Below, in pieces: positions 44,938 through 53,627 of a DNA stretch of 64,000 nucleotides. Below the pieces are notes generated by a model, which searched no databases, was not told where the DNA came from, and was given only the letters and a program-made list of their open reading frames with translations. The stretch is from assembly GCF_028288185.1 (NCBI RefSeq), contig NZ_JAQBOF010000011.1, forward strand, positions 62,001 to 126,000, in the 5' to 3' direction. The DNA is from Mucilaginibacter sp. GTDB taxonomy: Bacteria > Bacteroidota > Bacteroidia > Sphingobacteriales > Sphingobacteriaceae. The number at the start of each line of letters is the position of its first letter. Positions within the stretch are counted from its first letter, which is position 1. Made by a program: the position numbers and the translations under genes.

Positions 44938-45684
44938 TTACTCTTTTTTAGCTTCATACAGCGGCAATACTGTATGCGCCGCCGGGTTGCGCAAATATCT
45001 TTTTAAGTTGGTGCGTATAGATGTTATAAACTCATACTCGCTCGCGTTAGAGAGGAAATAATAGCCGGGCCTATACTTCGTCATAAAGTCAGTTAGTGCA
45101 TCACCCTTTAAACCGGTTATGCGCCCCACCAGGGTTTTGTTAAATCGATAATCAATTACATCCTGCATATAATCGGTCTGTATTGTTTCGCGTAAATGTG
45201 CCGCGTTGCGGCCGCTTCTGCTCAACGCGTTCCATATAGCGTCAATCCCCAACCCAACACCGAGTCCCGGAGTAAACGATAACCAATCATTGGTAGCCAA
45301 TGAACCGTAGGCTTTGCTATAATCCTTCTTTTTAGCTGCCATACGTTTTTCGGGGTCCATCATGGTATCAAAAATATTAACCTGTTTAAGCTGTATGGAT
45401 ATCCGCTTTAAATAAATAGCCAACGGTGTATAGCTCTGTACTTTTATAGTATCAGAATGGTGTTCGGCTTGTGTAAAAACCAGCTTATCGCCAATTTGCG
45501 CATCTATGGTAAACACGCCGTTTATGTTATTGTAAACAAAGGCTCCCGAGTTTAGATTGACTACATTAACCCGCGAAAGCCTGTCTTTGCTATCGGTATC
45601 AAATATAATACCGGCAACAGACATTTCCTGGGCAACCCCCTTAAAGCCTAACAAACACAAAAATAAAATGGGTACTAATTTCAT
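44938..45684 (-). CDS. Secreted protein with carboxypeptidase-regulatory-like domain
   Basis: 248 residues with signal peptide MKLVPILFLCLLGFKGVAQ. Residues 20-100 look like a CarboxypepD_reg-like beta-sandwich (SVAGIIFDTDSKDRLSRVNVVN, GVFTIDAQIGDKLVFTQA), commonly seen at the N-terminus of TonB receptors, but no plug or barrel follows. The C-terminal half is helical and basic (ALSRSGRNAAHLRETIQ). Similar free-standing proteins occur in Sphingobacteriaceae without known function. It lies 76 bases before the DUF3078 gene and may share its transcript. Confidence 0.65.
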   Translation of the reverse strand: MKLVPILFLCLLGFKGVAQEMSVAGIIFDTDSKDRLSRVNVVNLNSGAFVYNNINGVFTIDAQIGDKLVFTQAEHHSDTIKVQSYTPLAIYLKRISIQLKQVNIFDTMMDPEKRMAAKKKDYSKAYGSLATNDWLSFTPGLGVGLGIDAIWNALSRSGRNAAHLRETIQTDYMQDVIDYRFNKTLVGRITGLKGDALTDFMTKYRPGYYFLSNASEYEFITSIRTNLKRYLRNPAAHTVLPLYEAKKE

Positions 45685-45745
45685 TAAAAGGTAAAGCTAA
45701 ACCATTGCTCATGTTGCGGCATGTTATTTAACAATAATTAACAGG

Positions 45746-46633
45746 TTATTTAGCAATGACCAGTTTCTGGCCAATCTTTATGCTATTGTCGGCCATGTTA
45801 TTTAATGCTTTCAGCTCATCAACTGTTAAGCCAAAACGCTTAGAAACGTTGTATAGTGTATCGCCGGTTTTTATAGTATACAATTTAGTGGTTGGTGTGC
45901 TCTGTACCAACGAGTCTTTTATAGCCTTGCCAATATTTTGATTGATCTGAGTTAAGACTCGATCTTCACGCTTAATTTTCTGCAATTCGCCTTCGGGTCT
46001 GTCGTATTGATCCAGGTGATACTTCTCAATAACACCTATTAATAACTGCGGATATTTAGGGTTGGTAGCATACCCGGCCGACTTTAGCCCGTTGGCCCAT
46101 CCTTGGTAATCATTTTTATCCAGCTCGAAAAGCGGCGCGTAGCGCTTCCGTTTTAAAAACTCAGAGTGGTCGCGGTATGAATCCTCGGGCCTATCATAAA
46201 CTCTAAAACAGTCGTTCACCTGGTCATCGTCTTTATAATAACTTTTGCCTTTCCAATCGCTGGTACATTTTATGCCGAAATGATTGTTAGCTATCTTAGC
46301 CAGGTCGCCATTACCGTTACCCGACTCAAACAAACCCTGCGCCAGCGTAATACTTGCGGGTATACCATATAAATTCATCTCCTGTATAGCGATGGTCTTA
46401 AATCTATCGATATAAGTTGTTACTGTAAATGGCACATAAGCTGCTATAGCCTCGCTGCGCGCTTTCTGAATAACCTCATTGTTTTTATGGGCTTCGCTAT
46501 TAGAAATAAGAGGGGCGGTGGCATGCGAGATAGCTTTTTTATGAGCGGCACAGCCGGATAAAACAGCTACGGAAACACATAAACAGCATATAGTTCGCTT
46601 TAAGGCAAAAGCGGGAGATTTGGCATATATCAT
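45746..46633 (-). CDS. Glucosaminidase-domain lipoprotein with LysM
   Basis: 295 residues with lipobox VLSGC. The GH73-like glucosaminidase domain (FlgJ/Mannosyl-glycoprotein endo-beta-N-acetylglucosaminidase type) is seen in YIDRFKTIAIQEMNLYGIPASITLAQGLFESGNGNG, with catalytic Glu in FESGNG, and in ANNHFGIKC and KSAGYATNPKYPQLL. A single LysM module (YTIKTGDTLYNVSKRFGL, IKIGQKLVI) binds peptidoglycan at the C-terminus. It cleaves the glycan backbone in the periplasm. The next gene upstream at 46652 codes for a shorter paralogue 18 bases away, so the pair looks like a tandem duplication. Confidence 0.9.
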   Translation of the reverse strand: MIYAKSPAFALKRTICCLCVSVAVLSGCAAHKKAISHATAPLISNSEAHKNNEVIQKARSEAIAAYVPFTVTTYIDRFKTIAIQEMNLYGIPASITLAQGLFESGNGNGDLAKIANNHFGIKCTSDWKGKSYYKDDDQVNDCFRVYDRPEDSYRDHSEFLKRKRYAPLFELDKNDYQGWANGLKSAGYATNPKYPQLLIGVIEKYHLDQYDRPEGELQKIKREDRVLTQINQNIGKAIKDSLVQSTPTTKLYTIKTGDTLYNVSKRFGLTVDELKALNNMADNSIKIGQKLVIAK

Positions 46634-46651
46634 TGCGCCAAAATAGGTTTT

Positions 46652-47203
46652 TTACTTTAAATATGGATTGTCGGCCGTTGTGGTTTGTGCCTGCGCCTGG
46701 TTTGTTGGTGGTTGATCCAGATCATTCAATTGATACTTGCGTATAATAGCCAAAACCTGCGCACCCCATTTTTTGCTGCTTGCATAACCACTGCGTTGGA
46801 TACCTTTCACCCATTTTTCGTAATCATACTGCGTAAGCTGGTCTGATATATGTCCCAGTTGCTGGCGATGGGTAATGATGCGGGCAAAATCATCGAACGA
46901 GTCTAAAATCGAGTCATATTTTTTATAGGCCGAATGTACTTTCTTTTGGTGTTTGTAAAAAACGGCACCGCCGCCACCTTTTACACCAAATTGGTTATTT
47001 AGGTTTTGGGCGATAGTACTGTTGCCGCAGCCCGACTCGTGCATGGCTATACCTAAAATTATACTGGCGGGTATGCCGGTTTCGTGCATAATTTCTATGG
47101 CATTATCTTTGAACTGTTCGATGTAAGATTGTGAAGTGTTCTTTTGGGCAAACGCGGCGAAAGATGATATTAGCAGCGTTGTAATCAGTAAGGTTTTCTT
47201 CAT
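46652..47203 (-). CDS. Secreted glucosaminidase-domain protein, paralogue of the gene at 45746
   Basis: 183 residues with signal peptide MKKTLLITTLLISSFAAFAQ. The GH73-like domain has GIPASIILGIAMHESGCGNS with the catalytic Glu, NNQFGVKGG, and a C-terminal GIQRSGYASSKKWGAQVLAIIRKYQL. It lacks the lipobox and LysM of its neighbour. The start overlaps the stop of the O-methyltransferase gene by 4 bases (ATGA), so it is translationally coupled to that gene. It probably trims peptidoglycan in the periplasm. Confidence 0.88.
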   Translation of the reverse strand: MKKTLLITTLLISSFAAFAQKNTSQSYIEQFKDNAIEIMHETGIPASIILGIAMHESGCGNSTIAQNLNNQFGVKGGGGAVFYKHQKKVHSAYKKYDSILDSFDDFARIITHRQQLGHISDQLTQYDYEKWVKGIQRSGYASSKKWGAQVLAIIRKYQLNDLDQPPTNQAQAQTTTADNPYLK

Positions 47204-47844
47204 AATTCTTTTTTTCTGATGATAAGTATGCCGTCGCGCACTGGTAAAATGAGTTTTTCAACTCGTGTGTCAACAGCTATCCTGTCATTTAGTTTGCGGA
47301 AACTCTCGGTATCGGCATCTTTGTCGGTGCCGTAAACCTTCCCTTTCCACAAAACATTATCAATTATTATTAATCCTCCGGATCTGACTTTGTCAAATAT
47401 TAATTCAAAGTAAAGAAAATTATTCTTTTTATCCGCATCAATAAACACAATATCAAACACTTCGTGTCCTAAATCAGCTATTACTTGCTCTGCAGCCCCA
47501 AAATGGAGCTTTATTTTTTTTTCAACAGATGTTAGCGAAAAGTGCTTTTTAAGCATTTCTTCCATTTCGCGGTTAACTTCAATGGTGTGGATTATGCCGC
47601 CTTCTGTCAGCCCTTCGGCCAGGCAAATAGTGGCATAGCCGGTAAATGTGCCTATCTCCAAAATACGTTTTGGCTGCATCATTTTACTCAGCATACTTAA
47701 CACTCTACCCTGATAATGGCCAGATAGCATATTAGGCTTTAGCACCTTTAAATAGGTTTCCCTATTTATAAATTGCAGGTGCTCCGGCTCCGATTCGCAA
47801 TGGTTATCTAAGTACGCCTGAAGGCTTGAATCTAAAATCTCCAC
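47200..47844 (-). CDS. Class I SAM-dependent O-methyltransferase
   Basis: 214 residues with a GTG start (VEILDSSLQAYL). It belongs to the CCoAOMT-like Methyltransf_3 family: LEIGTFTGYATICLAEGL is motif I, IHTIEVNREME the acidic loop that binds the SAM ribose, and FDIVFIDADKKNNFLYFEL together with IIDNVLWKGKV holds the metal-binding acidic residues. These enzymes methylate hydroxyls on catechols, phenolics or tRNA-like targets. The substrate is unknown. It overlaps the glucosaminidase gene by 4 bases; no mechanistic link is apparent. Confidence 0.92.
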   Translation of the reverse strand: MEILDSSLQAYLDNHCESEPEHLQFINRETYLKVLKPNMLSGHYQGRVLSMLSKMMQPKRILEIGTFTGYATICLAEGLTEGGIIHTIEVNREMEEMLKKHFSLTSVEKKIKLHFGAAEQVIADLGHEVFDIVFIDADKKNNFLYFELIFDKVRSGGLIIIDNVLWKGKVYGTDKDADTESFRKLNDRIAVDTRVEKLILPVRDGILIIRKKEL

Positions 47845-47952
47845 GATGCAAAAGTAAGCATTTTGAAATTAATGGGAGTTTTGCTTCGGGGCTAAGCCGT
47901 TGCGGGAGCAACCACAATGCTCCTTAACGTAAAGACTGTGGTTATTAGCCTT

Positions 47953-48771
47953 TTATTCTGCTTTATATTTATAAAATATTAATCTTTTTTTAACAGCATC
48001 AATTTCAGCATAGCCCCCGTACATACCCACATAAATATGATGCTCATTAATAGCCACAATAGAATTCGGATTTAACCATTTCCAAAAAAGATTGTCGAAT
48101 AACATTTCAACTTTCCCATTATTTACGCTGTAAAATCCCTGGAACGTTGTAGAAAAAATAAAATCCTTGTATGTTGCTATTTTTCCGGAAGAATCGTGTA
48201 TATCAGCAATTTTTGAATAGTTAAACCCGTCACTTTTAACGAATAGTTTATATAACGCTCCGGGTGCTTTGTTATTTATGTCTGTAGGTAAATTACCTTC
48301 CGCAATTAAAAAAGTGCTATCGCTATATGGGGTAAAATCCGATATGTTGCCATACAAAACGCGAAGCAACTTTTTTTTATAGAATCTGGAAATTGACGGG
48401 ATTTTAGGTACCCCAATCATTGGGAAATTGCTATTAACATCTTGTGATTCCCCATTTACCAAAAATTTTCTTTTGGATGTATCATTTGGCAAATAATATA
48501 GAGCCCCGCCCCACTCTCCCAGATCCATCGCCAAAAAAGTCCCTGTATTCAGTTGCACTTGCTTGAACCCTTCTGGTGCTTGATTCTTTGATATTTGTAA
48601 CCCTCCTTTTACTATAGCTACGGCAAAGCTTTTGTTGTAGGGGGGCGATTGATTCCATTGATCTCCGTTAAACTCAGAAACTGGGAAAGGCTTAAACTGG
48701 TTGCTTTTAAATATTTGTCCAAAGCAATTCCACTTTAAAAATATCAGGATAATTATAAAGGCAATTCTCAT
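47953..48771 (-). CDS. Secreted protein of unknown function, propeller-like
   Basis: 272 residues with signal peptide MRIAFIIILIFLKWNCFGQ. The pattern of repeated strands that end in a Gly-aromatic turn (GGALYYLPND, GALYKLFVKSDGF, QGFYSVNNGKVEML, HHIYVGMYGGYAEID) suggests a small beta-propeller. No named family was recognised. It lies 10 bases upstream of ruvX on the same strand, so both may be one operon, but a role in DNA processing is unlikely because the product is exported. Confidence 0.55.
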   Translation of the reverse strand: MRIAFIIILIFLKWNCFGQIFKSNQFKPFPVSEFNGDQWNQSPPYNKSFAVAIVKGGLQISKNQAPEGFKQVQLNTGTFLAMDLGEWGGALYYLPNDTSKRKFLVNGESQDVNSNFPMIGVPKIPSISRFYKKKLLRVLYGNISDFTPYSDSTFLIAEGNLPTDINNKAPGALYKLFVKSDGFNYSKIADIHDSSGKIATYKDFIFSTTFQGFYSVNNGKVEMLFDNLFWKWLNPNSIVAINEHHIYVGMYGGYAEIDAVKKRLIFYKYKAE

Positions 48772-48781
48772 ACTGTTATAA

Positions 48782-49192
48782 TTAAACTAATTTCTCCATC
48801 CAGCTCTGTAGCAAAATAGTAGCCGATATAGTATCTACCCGCTCCTTGTTTCGCCTGTCCATTTTTTTAAAGCCACTTTGCATTATGGCTGCTGTTGCCA
48901 TTTTAGAGGTAAAGCGCTCGTCCAGCATTTCGATGGGGATATCAGGGAAGGTTTTTTTTAGCAGGTTAACAAACCCTTTAACGTGTGGTGCCGATTGCGA
49001 TGGTGTATTGTCCATCTGTTTAGGTTCGCCAACAATAAAACGCTCCACCTGCTCTGCTTGCAAGTATTTTTTTAGGAACTCGATGATCTGATTAGGGTGT
49101 ATGGTATCCAACCCGGTAGCAATAATCTGCAATGGATCGGTCACAGCAATGCCTATGCGTTTGGTGCCGTAGTCGAAGGCCATGATTCTCAT
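48782..49192 (-). CDS. ruvX: Holliday junction resolvase RuvX (YqgF)
   Basis: 136 residues, the usual length. The RNase H-like fold shows RIMAFDYGTKRIGIAVTDP with the first catalytic Asp, FIVGEPKQMDNTPSQSAPHV, and the C-terminal DERFTSKMATAAI and KERVDTISATILLQ with further acidic residues. YqgF family members process 16S rRNA 5' ends and have been proposed to resolve recombination junctions. It ends 10 bases before the propeller-like gene and is followed upstream by glmS. Confidence 0.93.
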   Translation of the reverse strand: MRIMAFDYGTKRIGIAVTDPLQIIATGLDTIHPNQIIEFLKKYLQAEQVERFIVGEPKQMDNTPSQSAPHVKGFVNLLKKTFPDIPIEMLDERFTSKMATAAIMQSGFKKMDRRNKERVDTISATILLQSWMEKLV

Positions 49193-49230
49193 GGCTTCGC
49201 AGATATTAGTGTCCCGAGAGATCTCGGAAG

Positions 49231-49309
49231 GAGATTAGAGATTAGGCCTGTCATATTTACAAATATAACGTATTGGCTCACTTCAACCAATCTCCAATCA
49301 CTCTATTCC
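49231..49309. repeat. Intergenic ATTAG-type repeat between ruvX and glmS
   Basis: Bases 49231-49246 (GAGATTAGAGATTAGG) face CAATCTCCAATCACTCTA at 49289-49306 in opposite orientation, so the site forms an imperfect inverted repeat that reaches the glmS stop. Related sequences occur at 51150-51231 and 54462-54575. A second short inverted repeat, CCGAGA..TCTCGG, lies at about 49213-49226. Confidence 0.5.
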
Positions 49310-51138
49310 ACCGTTACCGATTTAGCTAAATTACGGGGCTGATCTACGTTACAGCCGCGCATTACTGCTATATGGTAGGCTAATAATTGTAATGGGATAG
49401 TTGCCAACAACGGTACAAAGGCGTCATCGGTTTGTGGTATTTCTATTACGTATTCAGCCATGTCGCGTACTTGGGTATCACCTTCGGTAACAATAGCTAT
49501 AACCTGGCCGCCACGGGCTTTAACTTCTTGTATATTGCTTACAACTTTCTCGTACGATGAGTTTTTTGTGGCAATAAATATAACCGGCAAATCCTCATCA
49601 ATTAAAGCGATAGGGCCGTGTTTCATTTCGGCTGCCGGGTAGCCTTCGGCGTGTACGTATGAGATCTCCTTGAGTTTTAAAGCGCCCTCTAATGCTACCG
49701 GGAAAGAGCTTCCTCTCCCCAGGAACAAACAGTTGTTTGCATCTTTAAAACGGGCGGCAATTTTTTCCACGTGGTCATTGCATAACAGAGTACGCTCAAC
49801 CAATGTTGGTATTTCATCCAGTTCGGTTAAATATTCAACCAGTTTGCTTTGTGTAATGGTGCCGCGTTGTTGCGCAATATAAAATGCTATTAACGTTAAT
49901 ACAGTAACCTGCGCGGTAAATGCCTTGGTTGATGCCACACCAATTTCTGGTCCGGCATGGGTATAAACTCCCGCATCGGTAATACGCGGAATAGATGCAC
50001 CAACTACATTACAAATACCGAAGATGGTTGCACCACGTTCTTTGGCAATCTCTAAGGCGGCCATGGTATCGGCGGTTTCGCCCGATTGGGAGATGGCTAT
50101 TACGATATCTTTTTGGGTGATGATAGGGTTGCGGTATCTAAATTCTGAAGCATATTCTACCTCAACAGGTACACGCGCATATTCTTCTATCAAATATTCG
50201 CCAACCAAACCGGCATGCCATGACGTACCACAGGCCACAATGATAATGCGATCAACGTTTTTAAGTTTTTCCTTATACTCTTTAATGCCGCCCAACTGCA
50301 CTTCTCCCTGTGAGGGATAGATACGCCCGCGCAGGCAATCGCGGATGGAGCGGGCCTGTTCATAGATCTCTTTTAACATAAAGTGATCATAGCCGCCTTT
50401 TTCCAAAGCTTCCAGCTTCATATCCAACTCCTGGACGTACGGTGTTTGTATGGTATTGTCGATATTTTTGATCAATAACTCATCGCGATGGATATAGGCA
50501 ATTTCGTTATCATTTAGGTAGATAACGTTTTTGGTGTACTCAACAATAGGTGTAGCGTCTGATGCTACAAAATATTCGCCTTTGCCAACGCCAATTACCA
50601 TTGGGCTGCCTTTGCGGGCTGCTATTAGCATATCTGGTTCATCGGCGCTCATTATAACAATGGCGTATGCACCGATAACTTTGTTAAGTGTGATCCTAAC
50701 CGCTTCCAACAAATCTAGGCCGGTTTCTTTTTGTATATCTTCAACCAGGTGTATTAAAACTTCAGTATCGGTATCGCTTTTAAATACGTGGCCTTTGGCT
50801 AACAGCGTCTCTTTAATAACACCGTAGTTTTCAATTATACCGTTATGTATAATGGTAAGTTTTCTGTCGCCTGATGAGTGGGGGTGCGAGTTGCGGTCGC
50901 TTGGTGCCCCATGTGTAGCCCAACGGGTATGACCCATGCCAACGGTGCCTGTAAGACTAACGTCTTTAACAAAGTTTTCAAGGTCAGTGACCTTTCCGGC
51001 TTTTTTATAAACCTTAAGGCCTTTGTCATACAAGGCTATACCGGCACTATCATAGCCCCGGTATTCCAGGCGATGCAGTCCTTTAATAATTATTGGATAA
51101 GCCTCTCTATAACCTATATAACCTACAATTCCGCACAT
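49303..51138 (-). CDS. glmS: Glutamine--fructose-6-phosphate aminotransferase GlmS
   Basis: 611 residues, matching the family. The glutaminase domain starts with MCGIVGYIG (Cys2 is the nucleophile) and contains GHTRWATHG and NSHPHSSGDRKL. The two SIS isomerase domains follow (CGTSWHAGLVGEYLIEEYAR, SQSGETADTMAALEIAKERG, ASTKAFTAQV, and HGPIALIDEDLP). The C-terminus is NLAKSVTVE. The enzyme makes glucosamine-6-phosphate for peptidoglycan and lipopolysaccharide. It lies downstream of DUF4270 and the short GT5 gene. No glmS ribozyme is recognisable upstream. Confidence 0.98.
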   Translation of the reverse strand: MCGIVGYIGYREAYPIIIKGLHRLEYRGYDSAGIALYDKGLKVYKKAGKVTDLENFVKDVSLTGTVGMGHTRWATHGAPSDRNSHPHSSGDRKLTIIHNGIIENYGVIKETLLAKGHVFKSDTDTEVLIHLVEDIQKETGLDLLEAVRITLNKVIGAYAIVIMSADEPDMLIAARKGSPMVIGVGKGEYFVASDATPIVEYTKNVIYLNDNEIAYIHRDELLIKNIDNTIQTPYVQELDMKLEALEKGGYDHFMLKEIYEQARSIRDCLRGRIYPSQGEVQLGGIKEYKEKLKNVDRIIIVACGTSWHAGLVGEYLIEEYARVPVEVEYASEFRYRNPIITQKDIVIAISQSGETADTMAALEIAKERGATIFGICNVVGASIPRITDAGVYTHAGPEIGVASTKAFTAQVTVLTLIAFYIAQQRGTITQSKLVEYLTELDEIPTLVERTLLCNDHVEKIAARFKDANNCLFLGRGSSFPVALEGALKLKEISYVHAEGYPAAEMKHGPIALIDEDLPVIFIATKNSSYEKVVSNIQEVKARGGQVIAIVTEGDTQVRDMAEYVIEIPQTDDAFVPLLATIPLQLLAYHIAVMRGCNVDQPRNLAKSVTVE

Positions 51139-51162
51139 ATAAAATAGTAATTAGTGATTTAG

Positions 51163-51170
51163 CAAAAATA
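51163..51170 (-). promoter_or_regulatory. Bacteroidota -7 promoter box of glmS
   Basis: TATTTTTG on the minus strand matches TAnnTTTG exactly, 24 bases before the glmS ATG. A TTG lies 13 bases upstream, closer than the usual spacing. Confidence 0.35.
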
Positions 51171-51186
51171 AGCAGCCATTTGACAA

Positions 51187-51231
51187 TAACAATAGCAATT
51201 AGTAATGTTAAACAACTAATTGCTATTGTTA
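51187..51231. repeat. Perfect inverted repeat upstream of glmS
   Basis: A 16-bp perfect inverted repeat (AACAATAGCAATTAGT and its complement, extended by one base pair) with an 11-base loop lies between the DUF4270 stop and glmS. It lacks a T tract, so it is not a typical terminator; it may be a repeat element or a regulatory hairpin. Confidence 0.7.
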
Positions 51232-51242
51232 CAATGTAACTA

Positions 51243-52634
51243 CTATTTAACCACTTTGGTGTAGAAAATATTAAGCTTAATGCGGTAGGGCGATGTTGTA
51301 TCAAATCCTACAGCCTGCGTACGGCCATCAACCTGTGCCGTTGTCGCTATTGTTGATGTAGCTGTTGGGGTTACCGAGCCAATATAGGTGCCATAATCAG
51401 ACGCTACCCCGCGCATAAGATCTTGTATATAGGCGGTTATTAAAAAACGATATTGCTGTAGCTGGGTAACAAAAAATCCGCTTGGTACAGTACCGTTAAA
51501 TGATCGCGGATCAAGCGATGGGTCAAGCGCGTCCTGTATAAATACACGCTGTTTGGCCAGATCATACCTGTACATAGCTAGTTTAGGCAAGGGCGCAAAT
51601 GGGATATTAGAACCCGGCACTATTGTAACTACCAGCTCGGCACGATTTATAATAACATCGTTGCCAATAGTTTTAAGAACATTTTTAAGATAAGGGAAAC
51701 TTACTTTGCTCTTTAAACCACCCATACCTTGTATATAAAAAGCTTTGCGGTTGGTGGTGCTATTGTCAAGTTCTGTTTGAACCTGTGTAGAGCGCGTATG
51801 CTTTATTTCGGCTGTATGTAAATTGCTTGGTAAAACCAACACCCCGGTATCAATTACAGTACCATTGGCGTTTCTGTAATATACCTGTACAGAAGCAGCA
51901 GAATCTAAATTGAACATAAATGTACCGCCCGGTCCGGATTGGGTTTTATCAAGCGTTACATATAGCCCGTTTACGCTGTTTTTAAAAACAAGGTTTGAGC
52001 TAAGTTGAGTGCTTGATGCATTATAAAGTATGCTATTTACAAAAGCAGTACTAATGGGTATCCTTAATTGTGGCGGAACTTTTACCAATGTATCGGGCCT
52101 GCCGGCAATAGGTGTAAATATTTTCACACTATCGCTTGTCCTTGAAAGGAATGATTTAGTTCCTAATAGGTTTGCTTTATCAGCATTCCAGATCTTGTTA
52201 TTATAATATACTTTGCCGGATAACAATCGTTCTTTAAGCTGATATACATTTGCTTTGTATCTTGAAGCAATGGAGTCGCCATAGAAACCGTTTGGCGCAT
52301 ACCTTAAAACCAACAAGGCCGAATCAACGGTTATTGTACCCGTAGGAAGCGTATATGCAGCATTGCCGGGTAGGTTAAGGTCCATTGCCAAATTAGCTTC
52401 GGTTATACCAAATTGCGGATCTTTGAAATAAGCTAAAGGGGTGCGTGATAGTCCGCTCGTTACAACGCTGTCTTCACGTACAGTATTAATTACAATTGTT
52501 GACGTATCTATTAAGCTGCCGCTTATTTGGTTTGATGCAACTACGCCCAAACCTATGGTATTCTGGTTTTTACAACCGTTAAAAATAAAAAGACTTATCA
52601 ACAGGGTTAATAAGTCTAATCTAATAAATTTCAT
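51243..52634 (-). CDS. DUF4270-family lipoprotein
   Basis: The ATG at 52634 (MKFIRLDLLTLLISLFIFNGC) gives a lipobox FNGC, and five residues upstream are omitted. NTIGLGVVASNQISGSLIDTSTI, LAYFKDPQFGITEANLAMDL and ITVDSALLVLRY are typical of DUF4270. The mature protein is beta-rich and probably faces the outside or periplasm. The family is common in Bacteroidota and its function is unknown. It starts 18 bases after the stop of the short GT5 gene, and glmS follows, which is a recurrent gene order in this family of bacteria as I recall. I infer an envelope role. Confidence 0.82.
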   Translation of the reverse strand: MKFIRLDLLTLLISLFIFNGCKNQNTIGLGVVASNQISGSLIDTSTIVINTVREDSVVTSGLSRTPLAYFKDPQFGITEANLAMDLNLPGNAAYTLPTGTITVDSALLVLRYAPNGFYGDSIASRYKANVYQLKERLLSGKVYYNNKIWNADKANLLGTKSFLSRTSDSVKIFTPIAGRPDTLVKVPPQLRIPISTAFVNSILYNASSTQLSSNLVFKNSVNGLYVTLDKTQSGPGGTFMFNLDSAASVQVYYRNANGTVIDTGVLVLPSNLHTAEIKHTRSTQVQTELDNSTTNRKAFYIQGMGGLKSKVSFPYLKNVLKTIGNDVIINRAELVVTIVPGSNIPFAPLPKLAMYRYDLAKQRVFIQDALDPSLDPRSFNGTVPSGFFVTQLQQYRFLITAYIQDLMRGVASDYGTYIGSVTPTATSTIATTAQVDGRTQAVGFDTTSPYRIKLNIFYTKVVK

Positions 52635-52652
52635 ATATCGATCTCTCAAAGC

Positions 52653-53477
52653 TTATACAACGTTTACCAATTCCTCATTGGTAATTTCGTCGTAAAAATT
52701 GTAATAATTTTCGAAATCTGCGGTAGAATTGAATTCTAAAACTGATTTTTGGCTGTTTTTAACATTATTTAACACATCCTCATCAATATGCTCGCTGCCT
52801 AATACAATAGCATCGCTATACTGGATAGCACCTTCATACAAAGCGGTATTTGTGCCATCTTTGTAAACATCTATATGCTTTTCGGTCATGTCGCCCATAA
52901 TGGCTTTGCGTGCAAAATCAGCACCCATCTCACCTTTAAAGTCGTTCTCATAAATAGAATAAACTACTTTTGAATTTTTAAAAGTAGGATCGTCTTTATA
53001 AGTAGTTTTTAAATAAGCAGGAACCAATGCGCTCATCCAGCCGTGGCAGTGGATCACATCAGGGGCCCAGCCTAATTTTTTAACTGTTTCTAATGCGCCT
53101 TTGCAAAAGAAAATCATACGCTCATCATTATCAGCGTAAAATTTGCCATCCTTATCCTCAAACACATGTTTACGCTGGAAATATTCTTCATTATCTAAAA
53201 AATATACCTGCATACGTGCCGCCGGGATAGATGCAACTTTTATGATCAACGGATTATCGTTATCGTTAATAATGATATTCATGCCCGATAACCTGATCAC
53301 TTCATGAAGTCTGTTCCTTCTTTCGTTGATATTTCCAAAACGAGGCATTAGGATACGAATTTCGTAACCTTTTTCCTGCATAGCCTGCGGAAGCTGGCGT
53401 GTTATTTCAGAAATTTTAGAAAGTTCAAGGAAAGGTGACATTTCATGAGTTATAAACAAAAGCTTAGATTTACCCAT
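52653..53477 (-). CDS. Short glycogen/starch synthase-like GT5 protein
   Basis: The ATG at 53477 (MGKSKLLFITHEMSPFLELSK) replaces a longer frame whose first ten residues lie in the leader. The sequence follows the N-terminal half of GT5 glycogen synthases (ITRQLPQAMQEKGYEIRILMPRF, DVIHCHGWMSALVPAYLKT). The ADP-glucose-binding K-x-G-G-L motif is replaced by SKISEI, and the whole C-terminal GT-B domain is absent (274 residues against about 480). An ordinary glycogen synthase activity is therefore doubtful. The gene starts the minus-strand run DUF4270-glmS and is divergent from panC. Its function in Bacteroidota is unclear. Confidence 0.75.
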   Translation of the reverse strand: MGKSKLLFITHEMSPFLELSKISEITRQLPQAMQEKGYEIRILMPRFGNINERRNRLHEVIRLSGMNIIINDNDNPLIIKVASIPAARMQVYFLDNEEYFQRKHVFEDKDGKFYADNDERMIFFCKGALETVKKLGWAPDVIHCHGWMSALVPAYLKTTYKDDPTFKNSKVVYSIYENDFKGEMGADFARKAIMGDMTEKHIDVYKDGTNTALYEGAIQYSDAIVLGSEHIDEDVLNNVKNSQKSVLEFNSTADFENYYNFYDEITNEELVNVV

Positions 53478-53526
53478 CTCCAAATCAGAATTTAAATTAT
53501 GTAACACCTCAAAAAATTTGAGTGTG

Positions 53527-53560
53527 CAAATATAAGCATTATATATGAAGTATCAATCAA
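53527..53560 (-). promoter_or_regulatory. Bacteroidota promoter of the GT5-DUF4270 unit
   Basis: Minus-strand TATATTTG at 53534-53527 matches the -7 consensus TAnnTTTG exactly, and TTG at 53556-53554 lies 19 bases upstream, the expected spacing for the -33 element. It stands 50 bases before the GT5 ATG, so it is the best promoter candidate in the window. Confidence 0.7.
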
Positions 53561-53627
53561 TTATGCAAGTAGTTTTGGTTAATTTCCGGCATTTATGCAA
53601 CTTCGCCCACTTTTGTAATATATAATA

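Noticed and set aside
51139..51242. glmS ribozyme upstream of glmS
   Set aside because: The gap is short, AT-rich and dominated by a simple inverted repeat. No ribozyme core is recognisable, and the family is found mainly in Firmicutes.
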